A DNA stretch of 64,000 nucleotides from Caulobacteraceae bacterium (GCA_947475845.1 CANJMO010000002.1:35047-99046); one strand, 5' to 3'; shown: positions 1 to 7,933, numbered from the stretch's first letter. Notes: generated by a model from the letters alone, not told the origin. Numbers and translations are program-made.

Positions 1-350
1 CTGCCGGTGCGCTCGCCTTCCTGGGTGTAGGGCGGCAGGCCGGCGAAGATCAGCACCGGAGCCCGGCCCTTGGCCACGTTGTGCAGGGCGCCGCCGAGCG
101 TCAGGGTGCCTGAGTCGACGTGGACCACAACCGCCTGCGGCTTGCCGGTGACCTGGGCATAACCCTGGGCGGCGTGCAGCCCGACCATCTCGAACGGGCA
201 GGTGATCACCTCGGGAATCGGCCGGCCATGGGCGCGCGCTTCGGCGATGGCTTCCAGCAGGGCCGGATGGTCGCTGCCGAAGTTGCCGAAGATGAAGGCC
301 ACGCCGGCCTCCTGCAGAGCCTCCAGGAAGGCGGTGCTGGCGGTGTACAT
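1..350 (-). CDS. ThDP-dependent acetolactate synthase / 2-ketoacid decarboxylase-like enzyme (N-terminal part)
   Basis: Only the first 116 codons are in the window; the gene runs off the left edge. The sequence matches the N-terminal Pyr domain of the thiamine-diphosphate enzyme family (acetolactate synthase, benzoylformate decarboxylase, oxalyl-CoA decarboxylase). It opens with a strand and G-N-F-G-S-D-H segment. The probable catalytic glutamate follows in C-P-F-E-M-V-G (about residue 52), then the conserved G-Y-A-Q-V-T-G-K-P-Q stretch. The ATG is preceded by AGGAGG at about 7 bp. It lies 29 bp after the PQQ dehydrogenase gene, so it is probably the last visible gene of one operon. By context I infer a 2-ketoacid decarboxylase or carboligase, but the substrate cannot be read from this fragment and the FAD/NAD-like middle domain is not visible. 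Confidence 0.72.
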   Translation of the reverse strand, partial: MYTASTAFLEALQEAGVAFIFGNFGSDHPALLEAIAEARAHGRPIPEVITCPFEMVGLHAAQGYAQVTGKPQAVVVHVDSGTLTLGGALHNVAKGRAPVLIFAGLPPYTQEGERTG

Positions 351-379
351 GACGGAGCCTCCTGCGCGTATTGGGACGC

Positions 380-2512
380 CTATTTGACGCCCGCCTTCTT
401 CGCCTCGGTAGCCTGATAGACGATGTAGGCGCGGATGGCTTTGGCCTTATCGGCGTCGACCTCCTCGCCGAATGGCGCCATGCCCTGGTGCTGAAGCAGG
501 CCCTTGATCACCACCTGGTCAAACGCGTCCTGAGCCTGGATGAAAGGCGTGCGGCGCAGGTCCGCCGGGCCGGTGGCGCCGAGCCCGCCGCCCGCCGCCC
601 CGCCGCCGTGGCAGCGCGTGCAGTAGCGGACATAGAGGCCCTCGCCCCGGCCCACGGTCTGCTGGCTTTCGGTCTGGGCAGGGGGATCCAGCGGCGGCGG
701 CTCGTAGGCCGGCTTGGGCGGCAGCTTGTCCGTGCCGCCGATCTTGAACACCAGCAGGCGCGCCGGGCCGTTGGAGTCCGAATGGGCGGAATAGGGCGCG
801 GTGGTGCCGCCCCAGCCGGCCATGATCGCCACATACTGGACGCCGTCCAGTTCGTAGGACGCCGGCCCGGCGATGACCCCGGTCTGGGCGTCGAAGGTCC
901 ACAGCTTCTGGCCGGTGTCGTCCTTGTAGGCGGAGAAGTCGTTGGTCTGGGAGCCTTCGAAGACCAGGCCGCCGGCTGTCGATAGGGTCCCGCCGTTGAA
1001 GTTCTTGATCTGCGGCGACTTCCAGGCGGCTTTGCCTTTCACCGGGTCCCAGGCCAGCAGATAGGCGTCGCGGTGACCGAAGGCGGTGTCGTAGCCGGCC
1101 AGGTTGACGTTGGCCGCGGTGGGGGTCGGGACGGTGGCCGAGAAGGCGCCGGCGCCGGTGTTGAAGCCGAGCTTGCTGCGGCCCGTGCCGCCCTCGGTGG
1201 GGTCGTTCTTGTAGGGATAGCTGCCCTCGGCCACGGGGATGTAAACCAGGCCCGTTCGGGCGCTGTAGGACATCGGCTGCCAGTTGTGGGCGCCGCCGGG
1301 GCCGGGCATGGAGACGAACGGCTTGCCGGTGTCGCCATAGCGGGCGCCGGGGGTTTCGATCGGACGGCCGGTCTTGTCCAGGCCCGAGGCCCAGTTCACG
1401 GGGGCGTAGTTGGTCCCCTGGATGAACTTTCCGGTGGCGCGGTCCAGCACATAGAAGAAGCCGTTCTTAGGCGCGTGCAGCAGGGTCTTGCGCTTTTTCC
1501 CGTCGATGGTCAGGTCGGCCAGGATGATCGGCTGGGTCGAGGTGTAGTCCCAGTTGTCGCCGGGCGTTTCCTGGAAGTGCCAGACGTACTGGCCGGTCGA
1601 GGGCCGCAGGGCGACGATCGAACCGAGGAACAGGTTGTCGCCGCCGCCGGGGCTGCGCATGGCCGCGTTCCAGGGCGAGCCGTTGCCGCCGCCGACGTAG
1701 AGCAGGTCGAGCTCGGGATCGTAGGCCATGCCGTCCCACGGCGTGCCGCCGCCGCCGAGCTTCCACCACTCGCCATGCCAGGTCTTGTAGGCGACCTCCT
1801 TCATGGCCTTGTCGGAGACGTCTCCGTCCTGGGCGGTCTTGCCGGGCACCATCCAGAAGCGCCACTTGCGCTTGCCGGTATCCGCGTCATAGCCGGCCAC
1901 GAAGCCGCGCACGCCGAGCTCGGCGCCGCCGTTGCCGATGACCACGACGCCCTTGATCACGCGCGGCGCGCCGGTGATCGAAAGACGGGTGGTCTTGGGG
2001 AAGGTCTGGGTCGACCAGGCCACCTTGCCGGTCTTGGCATTGAGCGCGATCAGGCGGCCGTCCAGCGCCCCGACGAAGACCTTGTCGCCCCAGATGGCGA
2101 CGCCGCGATTGGCTGGGGAGCAGCAGGTGTTGATCTGCCAGGCGCGTGTGCCCGGATCGTAGTTCCACAGCTTCCGGCCGGTGCGCGCGTCGAAGGCGAA
2201 CACTTCGGCGAAATCGGTCGACACATAGATGACGCTGTTGTGGACGATGGGCGTGGATTCCAGCCCCTGACGGTCGCCGAAGTCGAAATGCCAGGCCAGA
2301 CCCAGATGCTTGACGGTGGCGGTGGAGACCTGTGCCAGGGGGCTGAAGCGCTGTTCGTGATAGTCGCGGCCGTAGCCCAGCCACTCGCCGGGCGCGGCGG
2401 CGATGATGTGTTTGGCGGCGACGCCGGTCGCAGGGGCTTTGGAGGCGGCCAGGGCCGCGCCGCAGGCCGCGGCGGCGAGAATCGCTCCCATCATCAGCTT
2501 GACGATCTTCAT
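380..2512 (-). CDS. PQQ-dependent quinohaemoprotein alcohol dehydrogenase (type II, fused cytochrome c)
   Basis: 710-aa periplasmic enzyme that oxidises primary alcohols with pyrroloquinoline quinone and passes electrons through its own haem c. The N-terminus is a Sec signal peptide (Lys-rich start, Ala-rich core, cleavage near A-L-A-A). An eight-bladed propeller follows, with repeated tryptophan-docking segments. The adjacent-cysteine pair in T-C-C-S-P is typical of quinoprotein ADHs, and the G-D-N-L-F segment should hold the catalytic Asp. The C-terminal ~90 residues hold one haem motif, C-T-R-C-H. The length fits type II (quinohaemoprotein) ADH rather than the ~600-aa methanol dehydrogenase type. 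PPC-domain and cupin genes lie just upstream and a ThDP enzyme downstream, which suggests a dedicated alcohol or hydroxyacid catabolic operon. No PQQ biosynthesis genes are in the window. Confidence 0.9.
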   Translation of the reverse strand: MKIVKLMMGAILAAAACGAALAASKAPATGVAAKHIIAAAPGEWLGYGRDYHEQRFSPLAQVSTATVKHLGLAWHFDFGDRQGLESTPIVHNSVIYVSTDFAEVFAFDARTGRKLWNYDPGTRAWQINTCCSPANRGVAIWGDKVFVGALDGRLIALNAKTGKVAWSTQTFPKTTRLSITGAPRVIKGVVVIGNGGAELGVRGFVAGYDADTGKRKWRFWMVPGKTAQDGDVSDKAMKEVAYKTWHGEWWKLGGGGTPWDGMAYDPELDLLYVGGGNGSPWNAAMRSPGGGDNLFLGSIVALRPSTGQYVWHFQETPGDNWDYTSTQPIILADLTIDGKKRKTLLHAPKNGFFYVLDRATGKFIQGTNYAPVNWASGLDKTGRPIETPGARYGDTGKPFVSMPGPGGAHNWQPMSYSARTGLVYIPVAEGSYPYKNDPTEGGTGRSKLGFNTGAGAFSATVPTPTAANVNLAGYDTAFGHRDAYLLAWDPVKGKAAWKSPQIKNFNGGTLSTAGGLVFEGSQTNDFSAYKDDTGQKLWTFDAQTGVIAGPASYELDGVQYVAIMAGWGGTTAPYSAHSDSNGPARLLVFKIGGTDKLPPKPAYEPPPLDPPAQTESQQTVGRGEGLYVRYCTRCHGGGAAGGGLGATGPADLRRTPFIQAQDAFDQVVIKGLLQHQGMAPFGEEVDADKAKAIRAYIVYQATEAKKAGVK

Positions 2513-2549
2513 GCGCGACAGGGCCTCCCCGCCCGTTCGATGGAATTGG

Positions 2550-3122
2550 TCATGGAATGGCGACCTCCCTGCCCGGCCCCAGATCGGTGACGAACACCTC
2601 CAGGATCGGGTTGACGACGGCCGAAATCAGGTGGCCCGAGACGGTCGAGCCGTCGGTGCGGGTCAGGACCAGATGGGCGTGGACGGTCAGCTTGCCCGCG
2701 GCGTCGGTAATGATCGTGCCGGTGAAGCCTGAGATTTCGCACTTCTCGTCGACCGTGATCGGCTTGAAGGCCAGGGCCTTGGGATCGAACCAGGCCAGGC
2801 GGGCCGACAGCACTCCGCCAACGCCGGTCATCTGCGCCTGGACCATCGGCCGGGCGGCGGCGAAGCGGTAGAGGCCGGCGAGGATCTCATCCCCCGGCCG
2901 CATGGTCACCTTGTAGGTCTTGCCGGCGCCCGGCGCGAACTCCTGCACCCTCATGCCCGGCGCGGAGCCGGTCGGCGGCGGGGCGGTGCGCGGTAGGTAG
3001 CCCGGCGGAAGGGGTGATGTTTGGGGCGGCGTTTGGGCGAAGGCCTTCGCGGCGAAGGGCAGGCTCGCCAGGATCACGGCGACAGAGCGGCGCGACGGGA
3101 ATCCGTGCCTCATCATTGCCAT
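2550..3122 (-). CDS. exported PPC (DUF296)-domain protein
   Basis: 190-aa protein. The first ~30 residues look like an export signal with a twin-arginine-like S-R-R-S-V-A start and an A-F-A-Q cleavage site. A Pro-rich linker follows. Residues ~65-185 resemble the PPC/PCC domain (DUF296) known from AT-hook proteins and small bacterial trimers. Visible family features are G-G-V-L-S-A-R-L-A-W-F-D, the F-T-G-T-I central strand and the H-A-H-L-V-L metal-like segment followed by S-G-H-L. PPC proteins are usually cytoplasmic, so an export signal is unusual. It sits 37 bp before the PQQ dehydrogenase. Its function is unknown; a periplasmic accessory role in the same pathway is inference. Three nearby Met codons (M-A-M-M) leave the exact start open; GGGAGG lies upstream of the first. 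Confidence 0.62.
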   Translation of the reverse strand: MAMMRHGFPSRRSVAVILASLPFAAKAFAQTPPQTSPLPPGYLPRTAPPPTGSAPGMRVQEFAPGAGKTYKVTMRPGDEILAGLYRFAAARPMVQAQMTGVGGVLSARLAWFDPKALAFKPITVDEKCEISGFTGTIITDAAGKLTVHAHLVLTRTDGSTVSGHLISAVVNPILEVFVTDLGPGREVAIP

Positions 3123-3181
3123 GTCCGCAGCCTCCCGGCCGATGTGGGCGCGGGTCGATACCCGCTCCTCATGGTGTTGGA

Positions 3182-3199
3182 GGCGGCCCGAAGGCCGCC
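3182..3199 (-). other. intercistronic UUCG-type hairpin
   Basis: A perfect 7-bp GC stem (GGCGGCC / GGCCGCC) closes a four-base loop. Read on the minus strand the loop is TTCG, the very stable UUCG tetraloop class. It lies between the cupin stop and the PPC-protein start. There is no T tract after it, so it is more likely an mRNA-stability or processing element than a full terminator. Confidence 0.45.
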
Positions 3200-3211
3200 C
3201 CAGGGCAGAGC

Positions 3212-3679
3212 TTATTTCACTTCCTTGTCGATGGTCGGCGCGGGGCCCATCCCGGTGATCAGGATCACCGCGTCCTCGTCGCGGGCGCCGTCATAGTGGA
3301 TCTCATTGGCCTTGTGCACGACCAGTTCGCCGGGCTTCACCGGGGTGGCGCTGGCGGGATCGAACTTGGGCCCGGTCGAAACCCACCAGGTGCCTTCCAG
3401 CACGGTGATGTAGCGATCTTGCGGGTGCAGGTGCGGGTGGCTGCCGTCATGGGCGCGCCAACGGATGATGATGGCGTAGGGGCCGGCTTTCGCGGGGTCG
3501 CCGTAGACCTTGTAGACCAGGGGATCGTGCGGGCCGCCCTCGAACTTCAGCTTGTCGAAGGGGGTGATGGTGATCGCGGCGGGGTTCAGCGGGGCCACGG
3601 CGGCCAAGGCGGCGCTGCTTGTGAAGGCGGCGGCGGCCAGGACGGCGGCGGTCATGGCCAGGCGTGAACGGATGCTCAT
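3212..3679 (-). CDS. periplasmic cupin-domain protein
   Basis: 155 aa with a clear Sec signal peptide (Ala-rich, cleavage near A-L-A-A). The body is one cupin barrel. The motif S-H-P-H-L-H-P followed by Q-D-R-Y-I-T-V-L-E-G-T-W-W supplies the expected His/Glu metal ligands, and a second half-motif with H-Y-D-G lies nearer the C-terminus. It is encoded 94 bp after the FAD dehydrogenase and 89 bp before the PPC protein on the same strand, so it may start its own transcript within the catabolic block. Monodomain secreted cupins of this kind have no fixed function; a metal-dependent dioxygenase, isomerase or binding role is possible. Substrate unknown. Confidence 0.75.
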   Translation of the reverse strand: MSIRSRLAMTAAVLAAAAFTSSAALAAVAPLNPAAITITPFDKLKFEGGPHDPLVYKVYGDPAKAGPYAIIIRWRAHDGSHPHLHPQDRYITVLEGTWWVSTGPKFDPASATPVKPGELVVHKANEIHYDGARDEDAVILITGMGPAPTIDKEVK

Positions 3680-3773
3680 CAGACAGGTGTCTCCCTATGC
3701 CGGCCGTGACGGCCGGATCTTGGTTTTGACGAAACCTGTTACGAACCGGAGCCCGGCGCAAGCGCTAAGGGCG

Positions 3774-5138
3774 CTAGAGCACCTTGCCGGGGTTGAGGAT
3801 GCCGTTGGGATCGAGCGCCAGTTTGATGGCGGCCATCAGACCGAGCTCGTCTGGGCTGCGCGAGAAGCCGAGGTATTTGCGCTTTTCCGTGCCGATACCG
3901 TGTTCGGCGGAGACCGAGCCGTTCCAGTCGCGCACCGTGTCGTAGACCACCGACTTGACCGCCGCCGGGTCCTCGCCGTGAGCGGCCTGGATGCCGATGT
4001 GCAGGTTGGCGTCGGCGATGTGGCCGAAATAGATGGCGCCGAGGGTGGGGAAAGCCGCCTTCAGCCGCGCGTCGACGTCGTCGCGGAAGGCGCCGATGGA
4101 GCCGGTCGGAGTGGAGACGTCGAACGGGATGTGAGGGGCGAACACCCGGTTGAACTCGGCCGGCAGCTCGCGGATCTTCCAGAAATCCAGGGTCTCGCGG
4201 GTCGATTGGGCGATCACCGCGTCCTCGACCTCGCCGGCCTCGATGGCCGAGGCGATCATCAGCTCAAACCTCGCGGCGTCGGCGTCCGGGTCCGAACCCA
4301 GGGCGTCGAGCAGGACGTAGATCGGATAGCGGCCTTCCAGAGGGCGACGGGCTTCCTGGGTGGCCAGCTCGTAGAAATCCGCCCACATCGCCTCGAACGC
4401 CGACAGGGTGCCGCCCAGCGCGGAGCGGGCGCGCCGCAGGAAGGCCAGGGCGGCGGCGTAGTCGGGCAGGCCGCAGAAGGCGGTCACCGTCGAGGCGGGC
4501 TTGGGATAGAGCTTGAGGTTGGCGCGGGTGATCACGCCCAGCGTGCCCTCGGCCCCGACGAACAGCTGCTTGAGGTCGTAGCCGGTGTTGTTTTTCAGCA
4601 TCTTGTTGAGCGACGAGATGATCCGCCCGTCGGGCAGCACCGCTTCGATGCCCATCACCAGGTCGCGCATCATGCCGTAGCGCAGGACGCGGTTGCCGCC
4701 GGCGTTGGTGGAGATCAGGCCGCCGACCTGGGCCGAGCCGCGGCCGCCGAGATCGAGCGGGAAGAACATGCCCGCCGCGTCGGCTTCCTCCTGCACGGTC
4801 TGCAGCACGGCGCCGGCCTGGACGGTGATGGTCTGGGCGTCGACGTCGATCTCCTCGATGGCGCGCATGCGGTCCATGGAGACGACGACCATGCCGGCCG
4901 AGCCGGGGGTGGCGCCGCCCGACAGGCCGGTGAGGCCGCCTTGCGGGACGACCGGCTGTCGGGCCTCGTTGCACAGGGCCATGACCTTGGACAACTCTTC
5001 GGTGGAGGTCGGGTAGACCACCGCCAGGGGCGCGTGGCCGCGGGTCATGAAGTCGCCGCCACGGCGGTCGCCCTCGATGGCGTCGCAGGCGATGGCGCGG
5101 TCGCCGATGATGGCCTGCAGGTTTTCGAGGATGCTCAT
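3774..5138 (-). CDS. FAD-linked D-2-hydroxyacid dehydrogenase (D-lactate dehydrogenase / GlcD-like)
   Basis: 454-aa flavoprotein of the FAD-binding-4 / GlcD family, which oxidises D-2-hydroxyacids such as D-lactate, glycolate or D-2-hydroxyglutarate to 2-keto acids. The N-terminal FAD-binding part shows V-V-Y-P-T-S-T-E-E, P-Q-G-G-L-T-G-L-S-G-G and the G-A-E-G-T-L-G turn. The C-terminal cap carries the family signature S-A-E-H-G-I-G and ends in N-P-G-K-V-L. The start is the ATG at 5138, which shares ATGA with the larB stop, so the two are translationally coupled; the same frame stays open upstream but only through larB. Coupling to larC-larE-larB strongly suggests a partner for a nickel-pincer 2-hydroxyacid racemase or epimerase. 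Exact substrate unknown. Confidence 0.85.
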   Translation of the reverse strand: MSILENLQAIIGDRAIACDAIEGDRRGGDFMTRGHAPLAVVYPTSTEELSKVMALCNEARQPVVPQGGLTGLSGGATPGSAGMVVVSMDRMRAIEEIDVDAQTITVQAGAVLQTVQEEADAAGMFFPLDLGGRGSAQVGGLISTNAGGNRVLRYGMMRDLVMGIEAVLPDGRIISSLNKMLKNNTGYDLKQLFVGAEGTLGVITRANLKLYPKPASTVTAFCGLPDYAAALAFLRRARSALGGTLSAFEAMWADFYELATQEARRPLEGRYPIYVLLDALGSDPDADAARFELMIASAIEAGEVEDAVIAQSTRETLDFWKIRELPAEFNRVFAPHIPFDVSTPTGSIGAFRDDVDARLKAAFPTLGAIYFGHIADANLHIGIQAAHGEDPAAVKSVVYDTVRDWNGSVSAEHGIGTEKRKYLGFSRSPDELGLMAAIKLALDPNGILNPGKVL

Positions 5139-5797
5139 TTGGCCAACTTGGGTGCAGCGTGGATGAAGCGTAGGGCGGCGCTGGCGGCGCCGTAGCCGTT
5201 GTCGATGTTCACCACCAGCACGCCGGGGGCGCAACTGGCCAGGACCGCGTTCAGCGCCGTGTGGCCGCCCTCCGCCACGCCGTAGCCGACCGAGGTGGGG
5301 ACCGCGATGATCGGGCCGGAGAGCAGACCGCCGAGCACGCTGGGCAGGGCCGCGTCCATGCCGGCGGCGACGATGGCGATGGGATGGGCGCGCAGGTCGG
5401 GCAGGCGCTCGGTCAGACGCCACAGGCCCGCCACCCCGATGTCGAGGAACAGGCTGGAGGCGTGGCCGTGGTAGCGCAGGGTCCGCTCGGCCTCGCGGGC
5501 GACCGGGACGTCGGAGGTTCCGGCGGCGACGATGGCGACCTGGGCCGGCCCGACGAGGGGGCGCAGCTGACCGAAGAAGGCGGTGCGTGAGACGGGGCAG
5601 TAGTCGATCTGGTCTTGCCGCGTCAGGGCGGCGAACTTGCCGGGGTCGAGGCGGGTCAGCAGCAGGGGCGCGCCCTTGGCTGAGGCGAGGTCGAGGATGG
5701 CGACGATCTGCTCGGCCGACTTGCCGGCGCAATAGACCGCTTCCTCCATACCGATCCGCTCCTGGCGGCCGAAGTCGAGCACCACCTCGTCGGTCAT
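5135..5797 (-). CDS. larB: nickel-pincer cofactor biosynthesis protein LarB
   Basis: 220 aa. LarB carboxylates the pyridinium ring of nicotinic acid adenine dinucleotide and hydrolyses the phosphoanhydride, the first step to the nickel-pincer nucleotide used by lactate racemase LarA. The protein shows the PurE/AIR-carboxylase-like core. The N-terminal helix holds R-Q-E-R-I-G and E-A-V-Y-C-A-G-K-S, followed by V-A-A-G-T-S-D-V-P-V-A-E-A, the D-I-G-V-A-G-L-W-R-L segment, the G-M-D-A-A-L-P-S-V-L-G-G-L motif and the G-Y-G-V-A-E-G-G motif. Its start overlaps the larE stop by 4 bp and its stop overlaps the FAD dehydrogenase start by 4 bp. The length is standard for a cytoplasmic LarB. Confidence 0.93.
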   Translation of the reverse strand: MTDEVVLDFGRQERIGMEEAVYCAGKSAEQIVAILDLASAKGAPLLLTRLDPGKFAALTRQDQIDYCPVSRTAFFGQLRPLVGPAQVAIVAAGTSDVPVAREAERTLRYHGHASSLFLDIGVAGLWRLTERLPDLRAHPIAIVAAGMDAALPSVLGGLLSGPIIAVPTSVGYGVAEGGHTALNAVLASCAPGVLVVNIDNGYGAASAALRFIHAAPKLAK

Positions 5798-6594
5798 CGG
5801 GCGTGGACCAGGAAGGCGCTGCCGACGCGGTAGGGGGCGAAGCGGAGGCTCGATGCGTCGACGCGGGGCGGGGCGGCGGCGCGGATGCGGGCGGTGAGGC
5901 CCTGGGCGTCCTCGGGCGACAGGCGGTCGTGGGCGGCGGCGTCGAGCTCGATCACCACGCCCTCCCCGCGCACGCGGCAGCGGACGGTGTTCGGCTGGAG
6001 CGCGGTCTGGACCAGCTGTTCGGCGGCGTGGACGAAGGCCAGGGTGTCGGCCTCGATGCGGATGCCGGTCTCCACGCGGCTGGACAGGCAGGGCGATGCG
6101 GCGAGGTCGGCGACATCGGCGAGGCCAAGCTCGCGGGCCAGGGCGCGGACGGCGGCCTTATCGAATCCAGCCTCGACGTAGGGGTGGCGGACGGCGTGCT
6201 TCTGGGCGGCGTCGAGGCCGGGGCGGTACTCGCCGAGGTCGTCGAGGTTGGCGCCGGAGACGATCGGCCGGTCGGTATGGGCGGCGACCACGGCGTAGAG
6301 GTTCATCTTGCAGAAGAAGCAGCGGTTAACCGGATTGGCCCGGTAGTCGGGATCGTCGAATTCACCGGCCTGGACGACGGTCAGGTCCCAGTCCTCGCGT
6401 GCGGCGTGGAGGCGGACGCGGTCGGTGCCCTCGGGCTGGACGGCGGGGGAGACGGCGTGGGCCATCAGGGCGCGGCCTTTGCCGAGCAGGGGGTGGGCGA
6501 GCACCGCCAGGGTCAGGCTGTCGACGCCGCCGGAGACGGCGACCGCGAGCGGGCCGATGTCCCGCAGGACGGCTTCGAGTTTGGCTCTACTCAT
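5794..6594 (-). CDS. larE: nickel-pincer cofactor sulfur transferase LarE (three-cysteine type)
   Basis: 266 aa. LarE adenylates the dicarboxylated pyridinium nucleotide and installs the two thiocarboxylates. The PP-loop S-G-G-V-D-S is at residues 21-26. Cysteines occur at C92 and C95 (R-C-F-F-C-K) and at C169 (S-P-C-L-S-S-R). Lactobacillus-type LarE uses a single sacrificial cysteine equivalent to C169. The additional C-x-x-C here resembles the three-cysteine LarE proteins reported to hold a [4Fe-4S] cluster and to work catalytically. The gene overlaps larC by 8 bp and larB by 4 bp, so the three are one transcript. Assignment is secure; the cluster-dependent mechanism is inference from the cysteine pattern. 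Confidence 0.92.
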   Translation of the reverse strand: MSRAKLEAVLRDIGPLAVAVSGGVDSLTLAVLAHPLLGKGRALMAHAVSPAVQPEGTDRVRLHAAREDWDLTVVQAGEFDDPDYRANPVNRCFFCKMNLYAVVAAHTDRPIVSGANLDDLGEYRPGLDAAQKHAVRHPYVEAGFDKAAVRALARELGLADVADLAASPCLSSRVETGIRIEADTLAFVHAAEQLVQTALQPNTVRCRVRGEGVVIELDAAAHDRLSPEDAQGLTARIRAAAPPRVDASSLRFAPYRVGSAFLVHAR

Positions 6595-7816
6595 CGCTGA
6601 GCGCCTTGGCCTCGGCGAGGCGGCGCAGCTGGGCGCGGCGGGCGTGGCCCTCGTGGGCGGCGATGTCGTCGGACTCGGTCTTGGCGGTGGCGCCGCCTGG
6701 GCGCTGCACGATCTTGACGCGGAAGCGGTGGCCCTCGACCTCGACCTCGGCCATGCGGCGGGGCAGGACGGCGCCGGCCATGATCCGGTGGCGCAGGCCG
6801 ATGGTGGCGGTTTCGTCGAACACGGCGGCGACCACGGCGTCCAGACCCTGCGGCTCGGCCAGCAGGCGCACGGCGGTCATGACGCGGCCCTTCTTGCCGA
6901 TCACGGGCGACTGCACGGCGTCGATCACGCAGCGGTGGGCGCGCAGGCGGTCGAGGCCGGTGGCGATGTCCTCGGCCGACTGGTCGTCGATCTCGAACTC
7001 GATCACGGCGAGCTCGCGGGCGGCGGGGCCGGTTTCGGCGGCTTCGAACGTCAGGACGCGCAGGCAGTTGCTCATGCCGGGCAGGACGCGGGTCCCGAAG
7101 CCGACGCCGGAGCCGGTCAGGGTGCGCGGGCCGGCGGGCGGCGCCGGGTCGCGGCAGAGGTAGCGGATGATCGCCGCGCCGGTCGGGGTGACGCGCTCGC
7201 CGGAGACGCCGTCGTCGATGGTGGCAAGGCCCTCCATCAGGATGGCGGTGGCGGGAGCCGGGATCGGCAGGAAGCCGTGGGCGGTCTGCACCCTACCGGA
7301 GCCCAGCGGCAGCGGTCCGCAGGTCCAGCGCTCGGCGCCCAGGGTGGCGATGATGTAGGCGGCGCCGACGACGTCGGCGATGGAGTCCCAGGCGCCGACC
7401 TCGTGGAACTCTACCTCGACGGCGGGGATGCCATGGACCCGGCCCTCGGCCTCGGCGAGGCCCTCGAAGATGCCGATGGCGTGGCGGGCGACGTCTGGGG
7501 CGAGGGCGCAGGACTGAAGGTGTGCGCGGATGTCTCGCCACGGGCGATGGCCGCCGTGGTCGTGGCCGTGATCGTGGTGATGGTGGCCGTCGTCGTGACT
7601 GTGGTCGTGGCCGCAGGCGTGGACCTTGAGGCCGACGGCGAAGCGTTGGCCGTCGAGGACGCCGTCATTGTGGCGGATCAGCCTGCAATCGACCTGGGGC
7701 GCGGCGCGGCGGATGGCGCGAACGACCCCGTCCTGCAGCTCGGGAAACGCGCCGAGGAGCGCAGCGATGAACATATCGCCGGCGACGCCCCCAACGGGAT
7801 CCAGGTGAATTTGCAT
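6587..7816 (-). CDS. larC: nickel insertion protein LarC (single continuous ORF)
   Basis: 409 aa from the ATG at 7816, which begins M-Q-I-H-L-D-P-V-G-G-V-A-G-D-M-F, the family start. LarC is the CTP-dependent nickel insertase that completes the pincer cofactor. Residues ~70-95 form a very His/Asp-rich loop (runs of H-D-H, H-H-H-H), a likely nickel store. The middle contains E-V-E-F-H-E-V-G-A-W-D-S-I-A-D-V-V-G and the C-terminal part has the ferredoxin-like LarC2 domain. In Lactobacillus the two halves are joined by programmed frameshifting; here they are one uninterrupted reading frame. It is first in the minus-strand operon, with the M61 peptidase divergent 117 bp away. An upstream in-frame start nine codons earlier is possible but lacks family support. 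Confidence 0.92.
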   Translation of the reverse strand: MQIHLDPVGGVAGDMFIAALLGAFPELQDGVVRAIRRAAPQVDCRLIRHNDGVLDGQRFAVGLKVHACGHDHSHDDGHHHHDHGHDHGGHRPWRDIRAHLQSCALAPDVARHAIGIFEGLAEAEGRVHGIPAVEVEFHEVGAWDSIADVVGAAYIIATLGAERWTCGPLPLGSGRVQTAHGFLPIPAPATAILMEGLATIDDGVSGERVTPTGAAIIRYLCRDPAPPAGPRTLTGSGVGFGTRVLPGMSNCLRVLTFEAAETGPAARELAVIEFEIDDQSAEDIATGLDRLRAHRCVIDAVQSPVIGKKGRVMTAVRLLAEPQGLDAVVAAVFDETATIGLRHRIMAGAVLPRRMAEVEVEGHRFRVKIVQRPGGATAKTESDDIAAHEGHARRAQLRRLAEAKALSDE

Positions 7817-7933
7817 GAGGGGTCCGCAATTGCTGGTTCTCAATGCCGCCGCCGGGACGATGTTGCAAGCCGGGCATGGCCTTGACCGCGCCGGTCTTGC
7901 GGAGCGCGCCGCCGTGACGGACGGTGGCGTCCG

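Noticed and set aside
1073..2590. A 505-codon open frame on the plus strand opposite the PQQ dehydrogenase
   Set aside because: It is a GC-rich antisense shadow with Gly/Ala/Val/Asp-rich, motif-free sequence; the minus-strand gene has a clear signal peptide and domains.
6587..7816. Programmed ribosomal frameshift in larC
   Set aside because: The two halves are already in one continuous frame.
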